Position numbers and translations under genes: made by a program. From the NCBI GenBank assembly GCA_036971475.1, contig JBAIZL010000005.1, positions 66,857,655 to 66,921,654 on the forward strand: a stretch of 64,000 nt of DNA, written 5' to 3'. Source of the DNA: Prosapia bicincta. Taxonomy: Eukaryota > Arthropoda > Insecta > Hemiptera > Cercopidae. How positions within the stretch are numbered: position 1 is the first letter of the stretch; each line of letters opens with the position of its first letter. Shown here in pieces: positions 1 through 11,639 of the stretch. The notes beneath the pieces are model-generated. The model made no database searches. It had not been told where the DNA came from and worked only from the letters and a program-made list of their open reading frames with translations.

Positions 1-1047
1 AATTAATAGTATGCCCTATGTATGACAGTGGTGCTTGTACAGAATCGACTTTTACTGCATTTTCATAAGACTAAGAATTTGTTCCTTAAGCCTAGTTGAG
101 ATACGTCTATTAGTTTAGCTAATGTACGATTTCTTACCAATTCCACAAGAAGAACTGTAAACGCCATTGTTTTCCTAGAAGATCTTATCTTTGTCGTTAC
201 CAAGAGCCTTCTCGAAGGTGATGTTAGTTTGGTTTGTAGGCAGAACGTATATCATGCCTCTTAAAGAGTCTGACAATGCCATCAGAGGTCCATATAATAA
301 GAGGCAAAGTCTCTTTTCTCAGTCTCTTTTTGAGGAAAGGAAATTTTGGCGGTGCAACACATTTTCAATGGTGTAATCCTTATATCCATTGCTTCTAAGC
401 ACCTTTCTCATGGTAATCAGTTCATGGTCCATTGAATGAATGTCGGTTAACTCGTGAGACCGAGAGAATAGCGTGACAGCGACAGAATGAATCTGTGATG
501 GGGGATCGTGGGACTCAGCGGTAAGATATCTATTGATGGGAGTCGGTTTTCTGTAGACCGAATGGTGAACACAACCTTTCTGACCCTTCCTAACCAAAAC
601 GTCCAAAAACGGCAAACAGTCATTACTCTCTAGTTCCAAAGTGAAAAATATCCTGGAGTCGCGAGAGTTGAGGAATGTAAGGAACCTATCAAGTTCTGTG
701 CCACCATGTTGCTAAATCATAAAGACGTCATCCACTTAGCAAAACCAAGCTTTAGCCCTGATAAAAGCATCGTTCAGGGCGTCTTGCTCAAAGAACGTCA
801 TAAAAATATTGGCTACAGCTGGAGAAAGTGAAGATCCCATAGGGGCACCATCAAGTTGCATGCGAAACTGCCCATTAAAGAAAAAGTAAGTGTTTTTGTG
901 ACAGTGCTTAGCGAGGATATGTGGATTAAGCTTTTCATAAATAGACATCGTCTGAAGCACTTCATCAATAGGAACAATGGGAAATAATGACCTGAAATCC
1001 AAGCTAGTCATTATGTCACTTTCTTCAACTTGAATATCTTGTAGCAC
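1..1047 (-). pseudogene. Penelope-like element ORF (RT + GIY-YIG), dead, partial
   Basis: Decayed coding region of a Penelope-like retrotransposon, whose enzyme normally copies element RNA into DNA at a nicked target. Read on the minus strand, the reverse transcriptase palm is clear: motif A SLDFRSLFPIVP near 990-1005 with its aspartate at 997-999, motif B DGAPMGSSLSPAVANIFM near 800-852, and the catalytic VDD of motif C at 727-735. A linker follows, then a GIY-YIG endonuclease start (GVY at 157-165, KSYI near 120-134, TRLKEQ after it). All of these lie in one frame with no net frameshift, but stops interrupt it at 736-738 (just before VDD), 712-714, about 319-321, near 176 and near 116. The N-terminal part is missing beyond about 1075 and the 3' end runs off the window. 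The family assignment is strong; function is certainly lost. Confidence 0.9.
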
Positions 1048-1075
1048 TCTGTCCTAAAGTGTATAACGATGCAAT

Positions 1076-2688
1076 TGCTCCTACTAGGCTTCCTATAGAA
1101 TTTATCAATTAATAATGGTCTATTTATTAAACATTCAAAATATTTATTATTTCGGAAAAAATATTTTTTAATGTCTCAAACTTAAAGAAATTTCCAGATT
1201 AGATTAACTTTGAAGCAGTGGCAAATTACATTCGTTGGTACGTAATGTATGTTCTTCCACTTCAAGTTAGAATCAATACAAACGCAATATGTCAGAGATG
1301 TATAAAAAAAAAGTTATTCCCCAAACTGGAAATAAAAGAGTAAGCCCTTGGGAACTAAATGCGAAAAACAATATATTCTTTTGTATTTTAGGGCGTTGAA
1401 ATATTTATTTGTGCTAGGTCAGGTTTCGCAAGCTTTGTAAAGAAAGATTGTTCTCTTATATGTAACTGATGTGTTTTTATATCAATTCGCAAATTATTAC
1501 CCAAACCTTCAATAATTGAAATCGCAAATTTCACCCTTATATATGTATTAGTAACAGAGAAAATATACTTTAAGCTACAAGACAAAATATTGGTTTAAAT
1601 ATAACTGACATTGAAGTAAATTTGAAACTTGCAGTGGGCGCTTTTCCACGTACATGTAGTGTTTACATATTTATGTGCCATAAAGTCTTGTTATAAAAGC
1701 TACAATGCGTACCCTGTTTGTTTTAGCGTAGACAGTGTTATAAAAATTATGACCATGTGCAAATAAAAGGTTTAACGTCCGAATGCGCACCAAAACCGAA
1801 TGTGAAATTCATTTCATGACAATAAAGCTGGTTAGTCACTTTAAAAGCATGTACATTATAGTTTAAGTTTAACGCGTTAACCATAGTGGTTAATATTACT
1901 GTTTTTATGACGCAACCACAACTATAAAAATAGTTTGTAATTTCAGGTTAAAGTGGAACAAATGTTTGTTAGACATAATTGACTTGTGAAACAAGTTTCA
2001 GACATTCAATTTTATTTTAATGTAATTTATAAATTTCTCAACTAAGGATAGATTTTTAAAAAAATATTGAACTTCATAGGATGAATGGTATGACAGAGGG
2101 AGGTGGGCGTGGAAGAGTAAGATGAATCATTGTAGGTGTTCCTAGTAACTTACAGATAATGACCCTTTCAGTACAAACGTTGCTTCGTGGGAGACGAATC
2201 AATGGCAGATATACTGTACTTATATCTGAGGTACGTAGCTATAAACCTACGTATTGGTCACCCATAATATTTATCTCGGTTACTAATGGAAACATTCATT
2301 TTCGAATGAAACAACAGTGCTAATTTGGGATATGGGCTAATTAAATTCAGTTGCAATAAAAGAAATTTTCCAAAACGGAGTGGAGGCCACAATTGCACAA
2401 TCCAATCGAGCGTTCGTGGGTGACCTCGTCGTGGCGTTTTTATTAGAGATGTATATAGCATTTTCAACAAAAACTATATCACTCGCAAATTAAAAAAACA
2501 ATGACCTGATTTGGGAATTGTTTTTCATTTTCCACGGTTATAGGAAAAATAGAATTCTCCGCTATTGTGTTTCGAACAACCTAGTATTAGTGAAGACTAA
2601 CAACTACTACACTTTCAACGATTGTGGGGCGATATTCCTTGCGAAGTTGTCTAAGACAACAACTTAAAGCAACTGTGGCGTAAATGTT
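1076..2688. other. AT-rich intergenic, nothing recognised
   Basis: No coding frame, RNA gene or repeat that I can name. Short frames here (for example 1388-1585 minus and 2258-2470 minus) have composition typical of random AT-rich DNA. Confidence 0.6.
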
Positions 2689-2873
2689 TATATTAATTAA
2701 AACTACCTCTCACCACAAATTCAACAAATTTTATTTTAACCTTATGTACATTTCGACTACAAAGTAATCATCTTCAGAGGTATTTTTACAAATAACTTCG
2801 ACTTTGTAGTCGAAATGTACATAAGGTTAAAATAAAATTTGTTGAATTTGTGGTGAGAGTTTTAATTAATATA
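2689..2873. repeat. Foldback element, hammerhead family A, copy 1
   Basis: Inverted repeat: left arm 2689-2766 and right arm 2800-2873 are nearly perfect reverse complements apart from a 4-base insertion in the left arm. Both arms end outward in the word TTTGTGGT plus AT-rich flank, shared with the foldbacks at 11.3, 22.6 and 51.7 kb. The left arm carries a full hammerhead-like motif on the minus strand; the right arm keeps only its 3' half. Probably a Penelope-like terminal repeat inserted as an inverted pair, or a non-autonomous derivative. Confidence 0.8.
2739..2781 (-). ncRNA. Hammerhead ribozyme-like motif, family A
   Basis: Read on the minus strand: stem I ACCT, core CTGAAGA (fits CUGANGA), one extra T, stem II GATTAC with loop TTT and GTAGTC (one G-U pair), GAAA, self-complementary stem III TGTACA closed by A-T, H17 = A, then AGGT pairing back to stem I. 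The very short palindromic stem III is the minimal, dimer-type layout known from Penelope-like elements. The unpaired T before stem II departs from the canonical ribozyme and may lower activity. Confidence 0.7.
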
Positions 2874-5200
2874 AGTTGTCTAAGGTTTATAAATTGAAGG
2901 ATAAGACAAGATAAACGAAATATCTTCTGGCCAAAATTGTTTCAAACCTGAGCACTTATTTGGCATATGTTGGTTGATTTATTTAAACTCAATGGACGGT
3001 GTTACTACCCTCGTGCAGTAAAATAAACTTTGTAAATAAAACAAAACAGTAATATTTATGAAAAACTATAATATTTTTTTTCTGGCGTTATCGTCTTTCA
3101 CGCACCAGGTGATATAATTTTGTAAGGCTTAGGTTCTTTATATATAAATAAACTACCAACGTAGAAGTCACAATCATATTGTCTTACCTTAACATATTGA
3201 CCTGTGCAATGCGATATAACTCTCTATCCGTAAAATTCTCTATATGACGTTTTAATCATGGAAAACGACCGTAAAGGCTCCGTCTAAGTTTTATGAGGGA
3301 TAATGTATAGAAATAATGTTTTGCAAAATGTGTTTGTATATAGTTATTTGTATTGATTTTCTGTCATTGCCAGAAAAAATATTTCCTATTTTTCTTTTCA
3401 AATTACAAAATTGCTAGACCCGACCTATGTAATGTATATGCAAGAAATATCGTAGCGTAAACGATGTCTAAAATATACTAACTTTAATTCTCTTTCATAA
3501 ATTACAAGAAAGGAAAGACGTGTTTTCTAAGTTTCCTGAGATGTTAGACGCCTCTTAGAGTTCAGGACGGAGACTGCCCGCCGTCAACAGGTAATATACG
3601 CCTTCATCGAGCCGTGTAGTACCATAGGCACTCCATGTTGTACCAAATTTCCAATAAGCTTTACAGGCAACTAGAAGTAGGAACCCATTAATATGGTCCT
3701 TAATAAGGATCACTGACTCGGTGAGCTACATATCTCATTCATTATTAGTGGGTAGACTTCATCATTCTAAAGAGGAGGGACTGACTATTGTTTCTAAATA
3801 ACGCTCACTCCCTAAATATAAGCGTGAAAAAAACAGCCACAGTTACGGTTTAGCTTAGTTTTGTTTGAGTGATTCTTAGAATTTCAGCATAAAATACACT
3901 GTTTAAGTGGGTGTTGTTTGCGTAGAACCCTTAAAAAGAACAACACACGCGGAATGGCCGCTTTAGTCAGGTTAAATTAGAATTTCGATTATTGTGAGTG
4001 TTCATTTGAAGTGTTTGCGCTACCTACTCCTTCAAGAACATCTAAACTAATGGAAATATGAATGCATAGATAGCTATATAGAATAATTTTAAAATTTTAA
4101 AAAATTCTTTCTAAATATACACATAAAGTTAGGCAGTAAGGCCTTATCAAAATGAGTTGAGGTAAAACACTTCACTAGTTTCTATTCAATGCAGCTAATT
4201 GTAGCTATAACCTAGTGTAAATATGATTTGGTTTTTATTATTTATCAATTTAAAATAATATGGATAAAACCACGAGGTGGCAAAAATTACGTTTCTGTAA
4301 AACTATATATTGGTTTATTGTTTGAATTGAATTATATTGGTTATTATAATAATATATTGCTTCTATTATTTGGCTCTAAGATAATAAATACAATTTTTAA
4401 AGACATGTTTCATATTAAAAATGTCATATTTATCTATTACGAATAATTATGGGAAGACATTATAACTTCAGTAGTGTTATTCTATAATTGATAATTTTCT
4501 TATGTCTAAATTTATTTAACTCTTTGCATACTATACAACCAACGTCCATCCTTCATTGTAAATGCTATACCAAACACAAACAATGTGGTGTGAAGAAGAA
4601 GCAGACTGAAACTAATATACTCTTTGTAGTGTAACAATGTTTAAATCTCTTTATATTATAAAACCATTCAGATCCATGGTTCAGATGGCTTTGAAATATT
4701 TATTCCTTTTGAAAGAAAACATAATTTGTGTTATTTTACGAAATAAATTATGGCGATATATTTTTGTTTCATTGAGAACAAAGAGGTTAGTCATTCATGT
4801 AAAGCCATTCGTATTTACGTTACTGTAATTTACCTATGGAAACAAAGAAAAACAATAATTATTTACATAAGGCACATATGTAATGTTGCCAAATGCGATT
4901 AAATAATTCCGAAACTATTTTAAAGATTGGTAGTTACATTTTAAGGTGTTAATAATAAGATACGCCCTCGCACTTAGAGAAACGATTATATACGCCTTAT
5001 AATCGTTTACGAAAGTAAACGGAATAGAGAAGTGAAAAATAAATACGACAAAAACGAGAAAAAACATAAGAAAGAAAAAAACATTGCGAAAATATGGGCG
5101 AAGGGGTGGGGAGGGGCTTTACTTAATATCATTTACGTTTACTGCAACGTTTTCCAATTTTACTTCCGTGATAAAAAAAGTTTAACCTATATGTGTATAT
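2874..5200. other. AT-rich intergenic, nothing recognised
   Basis: No feature supported. Short frames at 4228-4446 and 4637-4828 (+) are rich in Ile, Tyr, Leu and Lys as expected from AT-rich noncoding DNA and match no family I know. Confidence 0.6.
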
Positions 5201-5220
5201 ATATATTCACAATGATATCC

Positions 5221-5276
5221 GCACACACACACCCACACACACACACACACACATTCTTAATATACACATAATTACT

Positions 5277-5349
<73 letters not shown>

Positions 5350-5430
5350 ATATGAATGTATGTGTAAATTTAAGATAGATAGAGATAGTAGAGGGAGAGA
5401 GAGAGAGAGAAAGAGGAGGGAGAGCGAGAG
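5221..5430. repeat. Compound microsatellite (CA)n / (TA)n / (GA)n
   Basis: A CA tract (5222-5252), a pure TA tract of about 66 bases (5279-5345) and a GA-rich purine tract (about 5375-5430) lie together. The Tyr-Ile frames predicted across it are artefacts of the TA repeat. Confidence 0.95.
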
Positions 5431-5637
5431 GGCCATAATATAGACTATCAGCAATCTACAGTATTTACCGCTCATACATTTTAGAAATCTGTGTATAGCA
5501 TCTCTGTGGGTTCTTGTAGTAGGCGAAACTCCACCTCTGTAACTGTTAAAACAGGCGTAGGCCTACATTCGTCCTTAAAATATCGGCTACCAGTGGTTGC
5601 ACCCTCAGATGCCTTACACTGGTTTTTCTTGCATGAA

Positions 5638-5639
<2 letters not shown>

Positions 5640-5686
<47 letters not shown>
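5640..5686. repeat. (TA)n microsatellite
   Basis: Pure TA tract directly abutting the left arm of the family B foldback that follows. Confidence 0.95.
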
Positions 5687-5693
<7 letters not shown>

Positions 5694-5947
5694 AATTAAT
5701 AATAATTCAAAAACAAGAATACTTTTAATGAATATATTTATTCAAAGCTTTTCGCCCATAAAATAGTACCAGCATCTTCAGGAATATAATTATCTAATAA
5801 AATATTTGTACAAAATTCTGTAAAAATTTGTAAAAATATTTTAATAGATAATTATTTTCCAGAAGATGCTGGTACTATTTTATCGGCTAAGAGCTTTGAA
5901 TAAATATATTCATTAAAAGTATTCTTGTTTTTGAAATATTATTAATT
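5694..5947. repeat. Foldback element, hammerhead family B, copy 1
   Basis: Inverted repeat centred near 5820, arms of about 115 bases each, bounded on both sides by TA tracts (5640-5686 and 5984-6033). The left arm carries a hammerhead-like motif on the minus strand; the right arm holds a degenerate one on the plus strand (5860-5902, where the core reads CAGAAGA and GAAA has become TAAG). Outside the motif both arms read GAATAAATATATTCATTAA, shared with the copy at 53.5 kb. Confidence 0.8.
5739..5786 (-). ncRNA. Hammerhead ribozyme-like motif, family B
   Basis: Minus strand: stem I TATTC, core CTGAAGA, extra T, stem II GCTGGTA / TATGGGC with one mismatch and G-U pairs, GAAA, palindromic stem III AAGCTT, H17 = T, then GAATA completing a five-pair stem I. 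Same plan as family A with a different sequence. The stem II mismatch suggests a decayed copy. Confidence 0.55.
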
Positions 5948-5983
5948 TTTTATATATATTACAAGAAATATAGTATATTTATA

Positions 5984-6033
<50 letters not shown>
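5984..6033. repeat. (TA)n microsatellite
   Basis: Pure TA tract on the right side of the family B foldback. Confidence 0.95.
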
Positions 6034-6036
<3 letters not shown>

Positions 6037-7499
6037 GAGGTCAGATAGCTTTTACCGGATCATTGCTTTCCAGCTGGAAGACGGTCTCGTTTTAGGCGCT
6101 GTTTCTTAACCTTCAAACACGTGTTAATCATTGTTATATGATTAAGCAAATGACTGAGCATTAACTGTGCTTACGAAAGGTCCCGCTTAAATTTTAGAAA
6201 TAAAATAAATTAAAATTAGAGAAACCTAATTAAAATAATGGTGCCCGATTTCACCTTGTAGTACTGTATTTAGAAAGTTTTATAATCGCAGTGGGTTAGA
6301 GCTACAATTAAAGTTTTATAAATACACCCGTTTATACGAAATCGATCACGGTGCGTACATTGTTATCAACCAAATCTATGCAAATAGGTTTTATAAATGT
6401 AATAAATAAATGAATATATACAAAAACATGAAAAGCACATGACACGGCACCTGTTATCAAATAATTTGGCAGCTAATTTTAGTGGAGCGGACACGCAAAC
6501 TGCAGCCTCGGGCCATTCACTTAATTCAATTACTGGTCTCTGAATTTAGTTGAGCAGAGTTTTTATTGAGTAATTCAACTCAAACATAAATAGTTATATT
6601 TTCTGTAATAAATATTTCATACACTATACTTTAAAGAAAATATTTAGGTAACCCAGTTGGGATAGCAGTCCTTCGGGTGAAGCGATTGGAGGATGGTGCT
6701 CTCGGCGTAAGGCTTTAATCGCGCTAAAATATAGGTAAAAAAGGTTTGGTTAGATGAAAACAATATAATAATGTACAGATATGTGTGCCTAAAATATTTT
6801 TGTAGTTATCTACGCAATATGTTAAATTACTGATTAATGTCAGTAACTACGAACAAGAGAACGGCACTGCTACTAAAAAAATGCAAATCATCGTTTCATA
6901 GCGACGACGTTTTAACCCTGGCAGATGAAAATAATCGTGTAGAAAATTGGCGTGTTTTGAGATGAAGATACTTTATCAAAATACATCCAAACACACCTTA
7001 TTGCGTAAGAATTTTAAAAGTTTTGGGAGGGAGACCACTTTCTGAAAAAGGATTCGCAAAAATATTTTGCTCCAGGACTCGACTTTTCTTGGGATACTTA
7101 AATAGATCCCACTGCTTCCAGCTCATTGTCACAACAGCCTTTCCTTAATTATTGCTAGTTATACTAATACGCAGAGAATATTTGTCGGGTCTAACTTGAA
7201 AATATTAAGATTTCATTGCTTGGGTTGATAAGTAATTCCGGTTATTATTAAGGTGAGAAATATATTTATATTGCTTTTATTTCATTTTAATTATTATATA
7301 ATGACAAGAGTAAGTGTTAAAATGTTTAATAGTTTGTAACAGAAAACGTTGAGTAATATAGAGGAGTTCATTTGGGAGAAGGCTATGCAACTGAAGCAGA
7401 GTCAGGATCAGAAATTCCTGATCAGCAAAGGCCAATAGTGGAAGATAAAAAAGACTTTGTAGTTCCTTGTACATTACCTAGAACCACGTCTTCAGCTAA
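6034..7499. other. Intergenic, nothing recognised
   Basis: Unique-looking AT-rich sequence. A short open stretch at 7372-7578 (+) runs into the left arm of the following inverted repeat, but I do not recognise its translation. Confidence 0.55.
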
Positions 7500-9915
7500 C
7501 AACATCATAAATATTCGACGTACTTCGATAACTACTGAGGAGGTTACATTCAATTTGATGATAAGGGACATAGTATAGATTCGATTACTTATATCATCGA
7601 TACATAATTTCGGTGATATTGTATATCAGTCTGAAGAGGGATTTTTACATGTTACTAATTCTACAGAAACGTTTGCCCGTACTAAAAATACTTTAGACTT
7701 CAAGTTCTAGGAAATGGCCATCTTAGCCCATCAGAAATGAGGAAACCCATATGGAATGCCGTTTTATAAAGGTGATTTAATAGCTAGACGTTTATTTTTA
7801 TTAGGGTGATATTATTCTGTTGACAAAAAATCACCGCGAATATCCCCAATAGTAATTTTAACAATCAATATTTTTTAAATATTTTAATAATGAATTTCCA
7901 CCTCTTTTGTTACTTATATTTTTTCTTGTTTCTTATGTAATGCATTTTTATTGTTATTTTACATTTTAAATTTACAGGAGCTACACCATATTATTTCATA
8001 TTATAAACCTAAACTAACCATTAAATCAAGAAATACTTCTAGTTTATTTTTTAAAAAAAAGATTTTTGGTCTTCCTTTTTGTATTTTTTTCATAAAACCT
8101 ACACATCGCGACTGTTTTCGAACACTCAATTACAAAGTTTTAAGCCTCCCATAACTAACTACCAATCAGTTTTAATTGTGAATTGTGAATACCATTACTT
8201 TTGCTGATAAACGTATGTTACGAATTCACGCTAAAAACAGACACAAAATGTTCTAAGATAACATCATGTAGGTGAAATTTCATTCGTGGACAAAATTTCC
8301 TTATTGCTTAGTGTAAACTTTAGAGAATATATTGTTCTATGGTACGGACTTCATAATATAAATTTCTATGTCGGTGTTTAGGTTAAAATTTTTACGCAAT
8401 CAAATATGTTTTTCCTGATATCTCTAATTTATAGAAAGAGAAAGATATCTTAGGTATTTACTACTAGTTTTAACTTTTTTCAACATTAGAAACCATTGAG
8501 AACAGTTGAACTATATGTATTCCTTTTTTAACTAATCGATTTGTTAGAATTATAAAACCATTTGGATGAACTGGATCCTGCTGTATACGCATGGCAGTAA
8601 TACTGGGCGCTTACTAATATGTCCAACCAGAGTTTCCATTTCTTATCCCAAATCTAGTTGAATGATATAAGTCGGGGAAGTAGTGATAAATTAAGTAAAA
8701 TACTTTGAAACTTAACTTTTTTAAAGGTAAGCTATAATCATTAAAAAACAATTAAATTTTAAATGTAATTTATTGAATTCCATATATTTTGTCAACAACA
8801 TTCCTCTAATTTGTCAGTTAAATATCCTCATATTATGCTTTAAAATTCTATACAACTCTTTTACAGTACAAAAATGCGTTTTCAAACCTTTTTAATGCAG
8901 CTTTACGTATGCGCTCGCTACCAAATTTAAATGCGAGAACTAGCACCCGAGTGGAATTTCCAAAAGTTACGTTCATCTGATGTAACAATTTATAGTTATA
9001 ATTTTGAGTGTTAAAACGATAAAGAACCATTTGATTTCAAACGCAACAGACCTGTTTTGTTTCTTTATAATATTACTCGTTTTATTACTTTGTTATTTGA
9101 AAACACGCAAAGTAGATTTTAATTACGATTTTATATCTTTTACAACGAAGTTAATTTATAATAAACACAAAATAAGAAAGAAAAGAGATACAAATATCCA
9201 ATTTGGACAAAAAAAATGTTCAATGTAATTAAATTTACCTTATAATGTGAACATTCTGCAATAATATCCAACGTAAATTATTCTAAGCATAAAACTAATC
9301 GAAACCAGTCGCGATGTGTAGGTTTTATGAAAAAAAACACAAAAAGGGAGACCAAAAAACTTTGTTTAAAAAAATAAATTAGAAGTATTTCTTGATTTAA
9401 TGTTAGGTTTAGGTTTATAATATGAAATAATATGGTGTAGCTCCTGTAAATTTAAAATGTAAAATAACAATAAAAATGCATTACATAAGAAACAAGAAAA
9501 AATATAAGTAACAAAAGAGGCGGAAATTCATTATTAAAATATTTAAAAAATATTGATTGTTAAAATTACTATTGAGGATATTCGCGGTAATTTTTTGTCA
9601 ACAGAATAATCCCTAGTCAAAATAACGTCTAGCTATTAAATCACCTTTATAAAACGGCATTCCATATGGGTCTCCTCATTTCTGATGGGCTAAGATGGCC
9701 ATTTCCTAGAACTTGAAGTCTAAAGTATTTCAGTACGGGCAAACGTTTCTGTAGAATTAGTATCATGTAAAAATCCCTCTTCAGACTGATATACAATATC
9801 ACCGAAATTATGTATCGATGATATAAATAATCGAATCTATACTATGTCACTTATCATCAAATTGAATGTAACTTCCTCAGTAGTTATCGAAGTACTTCGA
9901 ATATTTATGATGTTG
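7500..9915. repeat. Large inverted repeat with ~620-bp arms
   Basis: The left arm (7500-8120) and right arm (9300-9915) are reverse complements with scattered mismatches and small indels, separated by about 1.18 kb of AT-rich spacer. Each arm contains a pyrimidine-rich run ending in a sequence that resembles a 3' splice acceptor (TTTAAATTTACAG before GAGCTACACC, near 7975 on the plus strand). A broken frame in the arms (around 7600-7790) looks protein-like in patches but has stops in both copies and I cannot name it. The right arm is flanked by a 23-bp direct repeat, which suggests it is the inserted copy. Confidence 0.85.
9277..9299. repeat. 23-bp direct repeat, left (putative target-site duplication)
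   Basis: Matches 9917-9939 with a single A/G difference (CTAAGC versus CTAGGC) and ends exactly at the right-arm boundary. The pair looks like a target-site duplication around the 9300-9916 segment. Confidence 0.65.
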
Positions 9916-9916
9916 T

Positions 9917-9939
9917 ATTATTCTAGGCATAAAACTAAT
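9917..9939. repeat. 23-bp direct repeat, right (putative target-site duplication)
   Basis: Partner of 9277-9299, starting immediately after the right arm. Confidence 0.65.
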
Positions 9940-11272
9940 TAGTTTAATGTTACTAATACTTATTTGCGGCAATAAAGGTTTGTGAATGTACGGAGCATAA
10001 TGAATGTTGTCTTACAAAAAGCTCGATCAATCTTCAGGGCTTATTTCGTCATTGATAAAGGTTAACTGCTGGATTAGCCTAATTTGTAGGGAGCGTGAAT
10101 ATTTGATAAGGTAAATAGAGGGGTATTTTTTCCTTAGCGATGACGTCAATCCACAGGTGATGCTGGTTATAACCAACAGAGCCTCATTGCTGTTCATGTG
10201 ATGAAGATTATCTGTAGTGTTTAGAAAACATTCTGAGTTTTGCGAAAAAATCTTTTTTGAATTAATTGTTTTTTATGATAGTATAATAATTACAATAAAT
10301 GTAAATATACAGTATAATAGATATATGCACTCGCCTGCGTATTTGTCTAAAGAATACCAAATTTGTAGTTGTTGAAAATAACATATTTATTTTAAAATTA
10401 TCTTTAAAATTTATTTTATACGTAAATAAACAAATAAACATACATAAAAAAATGCCACAAAACAATTCATTTTTTTACCCAGACGAAAGATAGGATATTT
10501 AGTACCACAATACGAGTACCAGAATACCACCCACATACTGATATTATAACCACACACTTTTATAAATTAATGAGTATGCATCGCATACATGGGTGTTTAT
10601 ATTTTGTAAAGATCCATCTGAACTTCATCTTTCGGCCACGCTCACTGGACGTTATCCACACATTCCCTTAAATAAAGGTCCATAAAGTGCCAATTAAATG
10701 CCATATGATTTCATAAAACAGCTGATTTTATGATATAGACAACGATTTAGAACAGCTAATCTAACAGATAGATTATTATACTTTATTTATTGATGAATAA
10801 TCAGGTAATAAAATTAATTTTAAGTCATAATTTTTATAGTATATAAAATTATTTATTTATATTTTAATTATTTAAATATAACTATCAATATAAAGATAAT
10901 GAGATATAATTTTAGTCCAAGTTTAGGAATGATATCGTACTTTGTCGCATCGTACACTTTTAAGAATTCCCTGTATTTTAATTAAATTCTTTAATAAACA
11001 TCTTTGAATTATTAAATTTGTTACATTTATTGAAGGTTTTTCATTACCTACATTATTATTATTACCTTCAATAATTAATATATATTAAACCTCTATTAAA
11101 TACTTCCTTTAAAAGCAGTATTCACTTTAATATAACAGTATCAGTGAATAGTTTTGGACGCCTCAAAGTAGGCCTAAATGTTTTGCACGGGAAAAGTCTT
11201 TATATTTCAAAATTAAATAGATAAACAAAAATTTAGTACACAATATCAAGAGCACAGTGGTACAATATGTTG
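9940..11272. other. AT-rich intergenic, nothing recognised
   Basis: No feature supported; long A/T runs only. Confidence 0.6.
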
Positions 11273-11635
11273 CAATAAAAATATTGGAAAGAACCCCAAT
11301 ACCACAACAAATAATCAAAAATAACGAACAAAACAAGTTACTTAAGATTAAACCCTTATGTACATTTCGATAACCATGCCATAAGAGGGTCTTATTACAA
11401 AATTAAAATCTAGCAAACAAGAAGTTACAAACTAGAGTGATCTGGTAAGAGTACTAGGGTAGATCACCCTAGTCTTGTAACTTCTTGTTTGCTAGATTGT
11501 AATTTTGTAATAAGACCCTCTGATGATGATGACATGGTCATCGAAATGTACATAAGGGTTTAATCTTAAGTAACTGGTTTTATTTGTTATTTTTGATTAT
11601 TTTTTGTGGTATTGGGGCTCTTTCCAATATTTTCA
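11273..11635. repeat. Foldback element, hammerhead family A, copy 2
   Basis: Inverted repeat with arms of about 165 bases (11273-11436 and 11470-11635) around a short spacer that itself contains ACTAG-type palindromes. The outer parts of the arms share more than 70 bases including the motif TTTGTGGTATTGGGG on the right arm. The right arm has a complete hammerhead-like motif; in the left arm (about 11353-11389, minus) the CUGANGA half is altered while GAAA and stem III persist. Confidence 0.85.
11515..11559 (+). ncRNA. Hammerhead ribozyme-like motif, family A (well formed)
   Basis: Stem I ACCCT, core CTGATGA, one extra T, perfect six-pair stem II GATGAC / GTCATC with loop ATG, GAAA, palindromic stem III TGTACA plus A-T closing pair, H17 = A, then AGGGT giving a five-pair stem I. 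Every conserved core base is present. This is one of the best candidates in the window for real self-cleavage, probably as a dimer because stem III can only form a tiny loop within one molecule. Confidence 0.75.
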
Positions 11636-11639
11636 TTGA

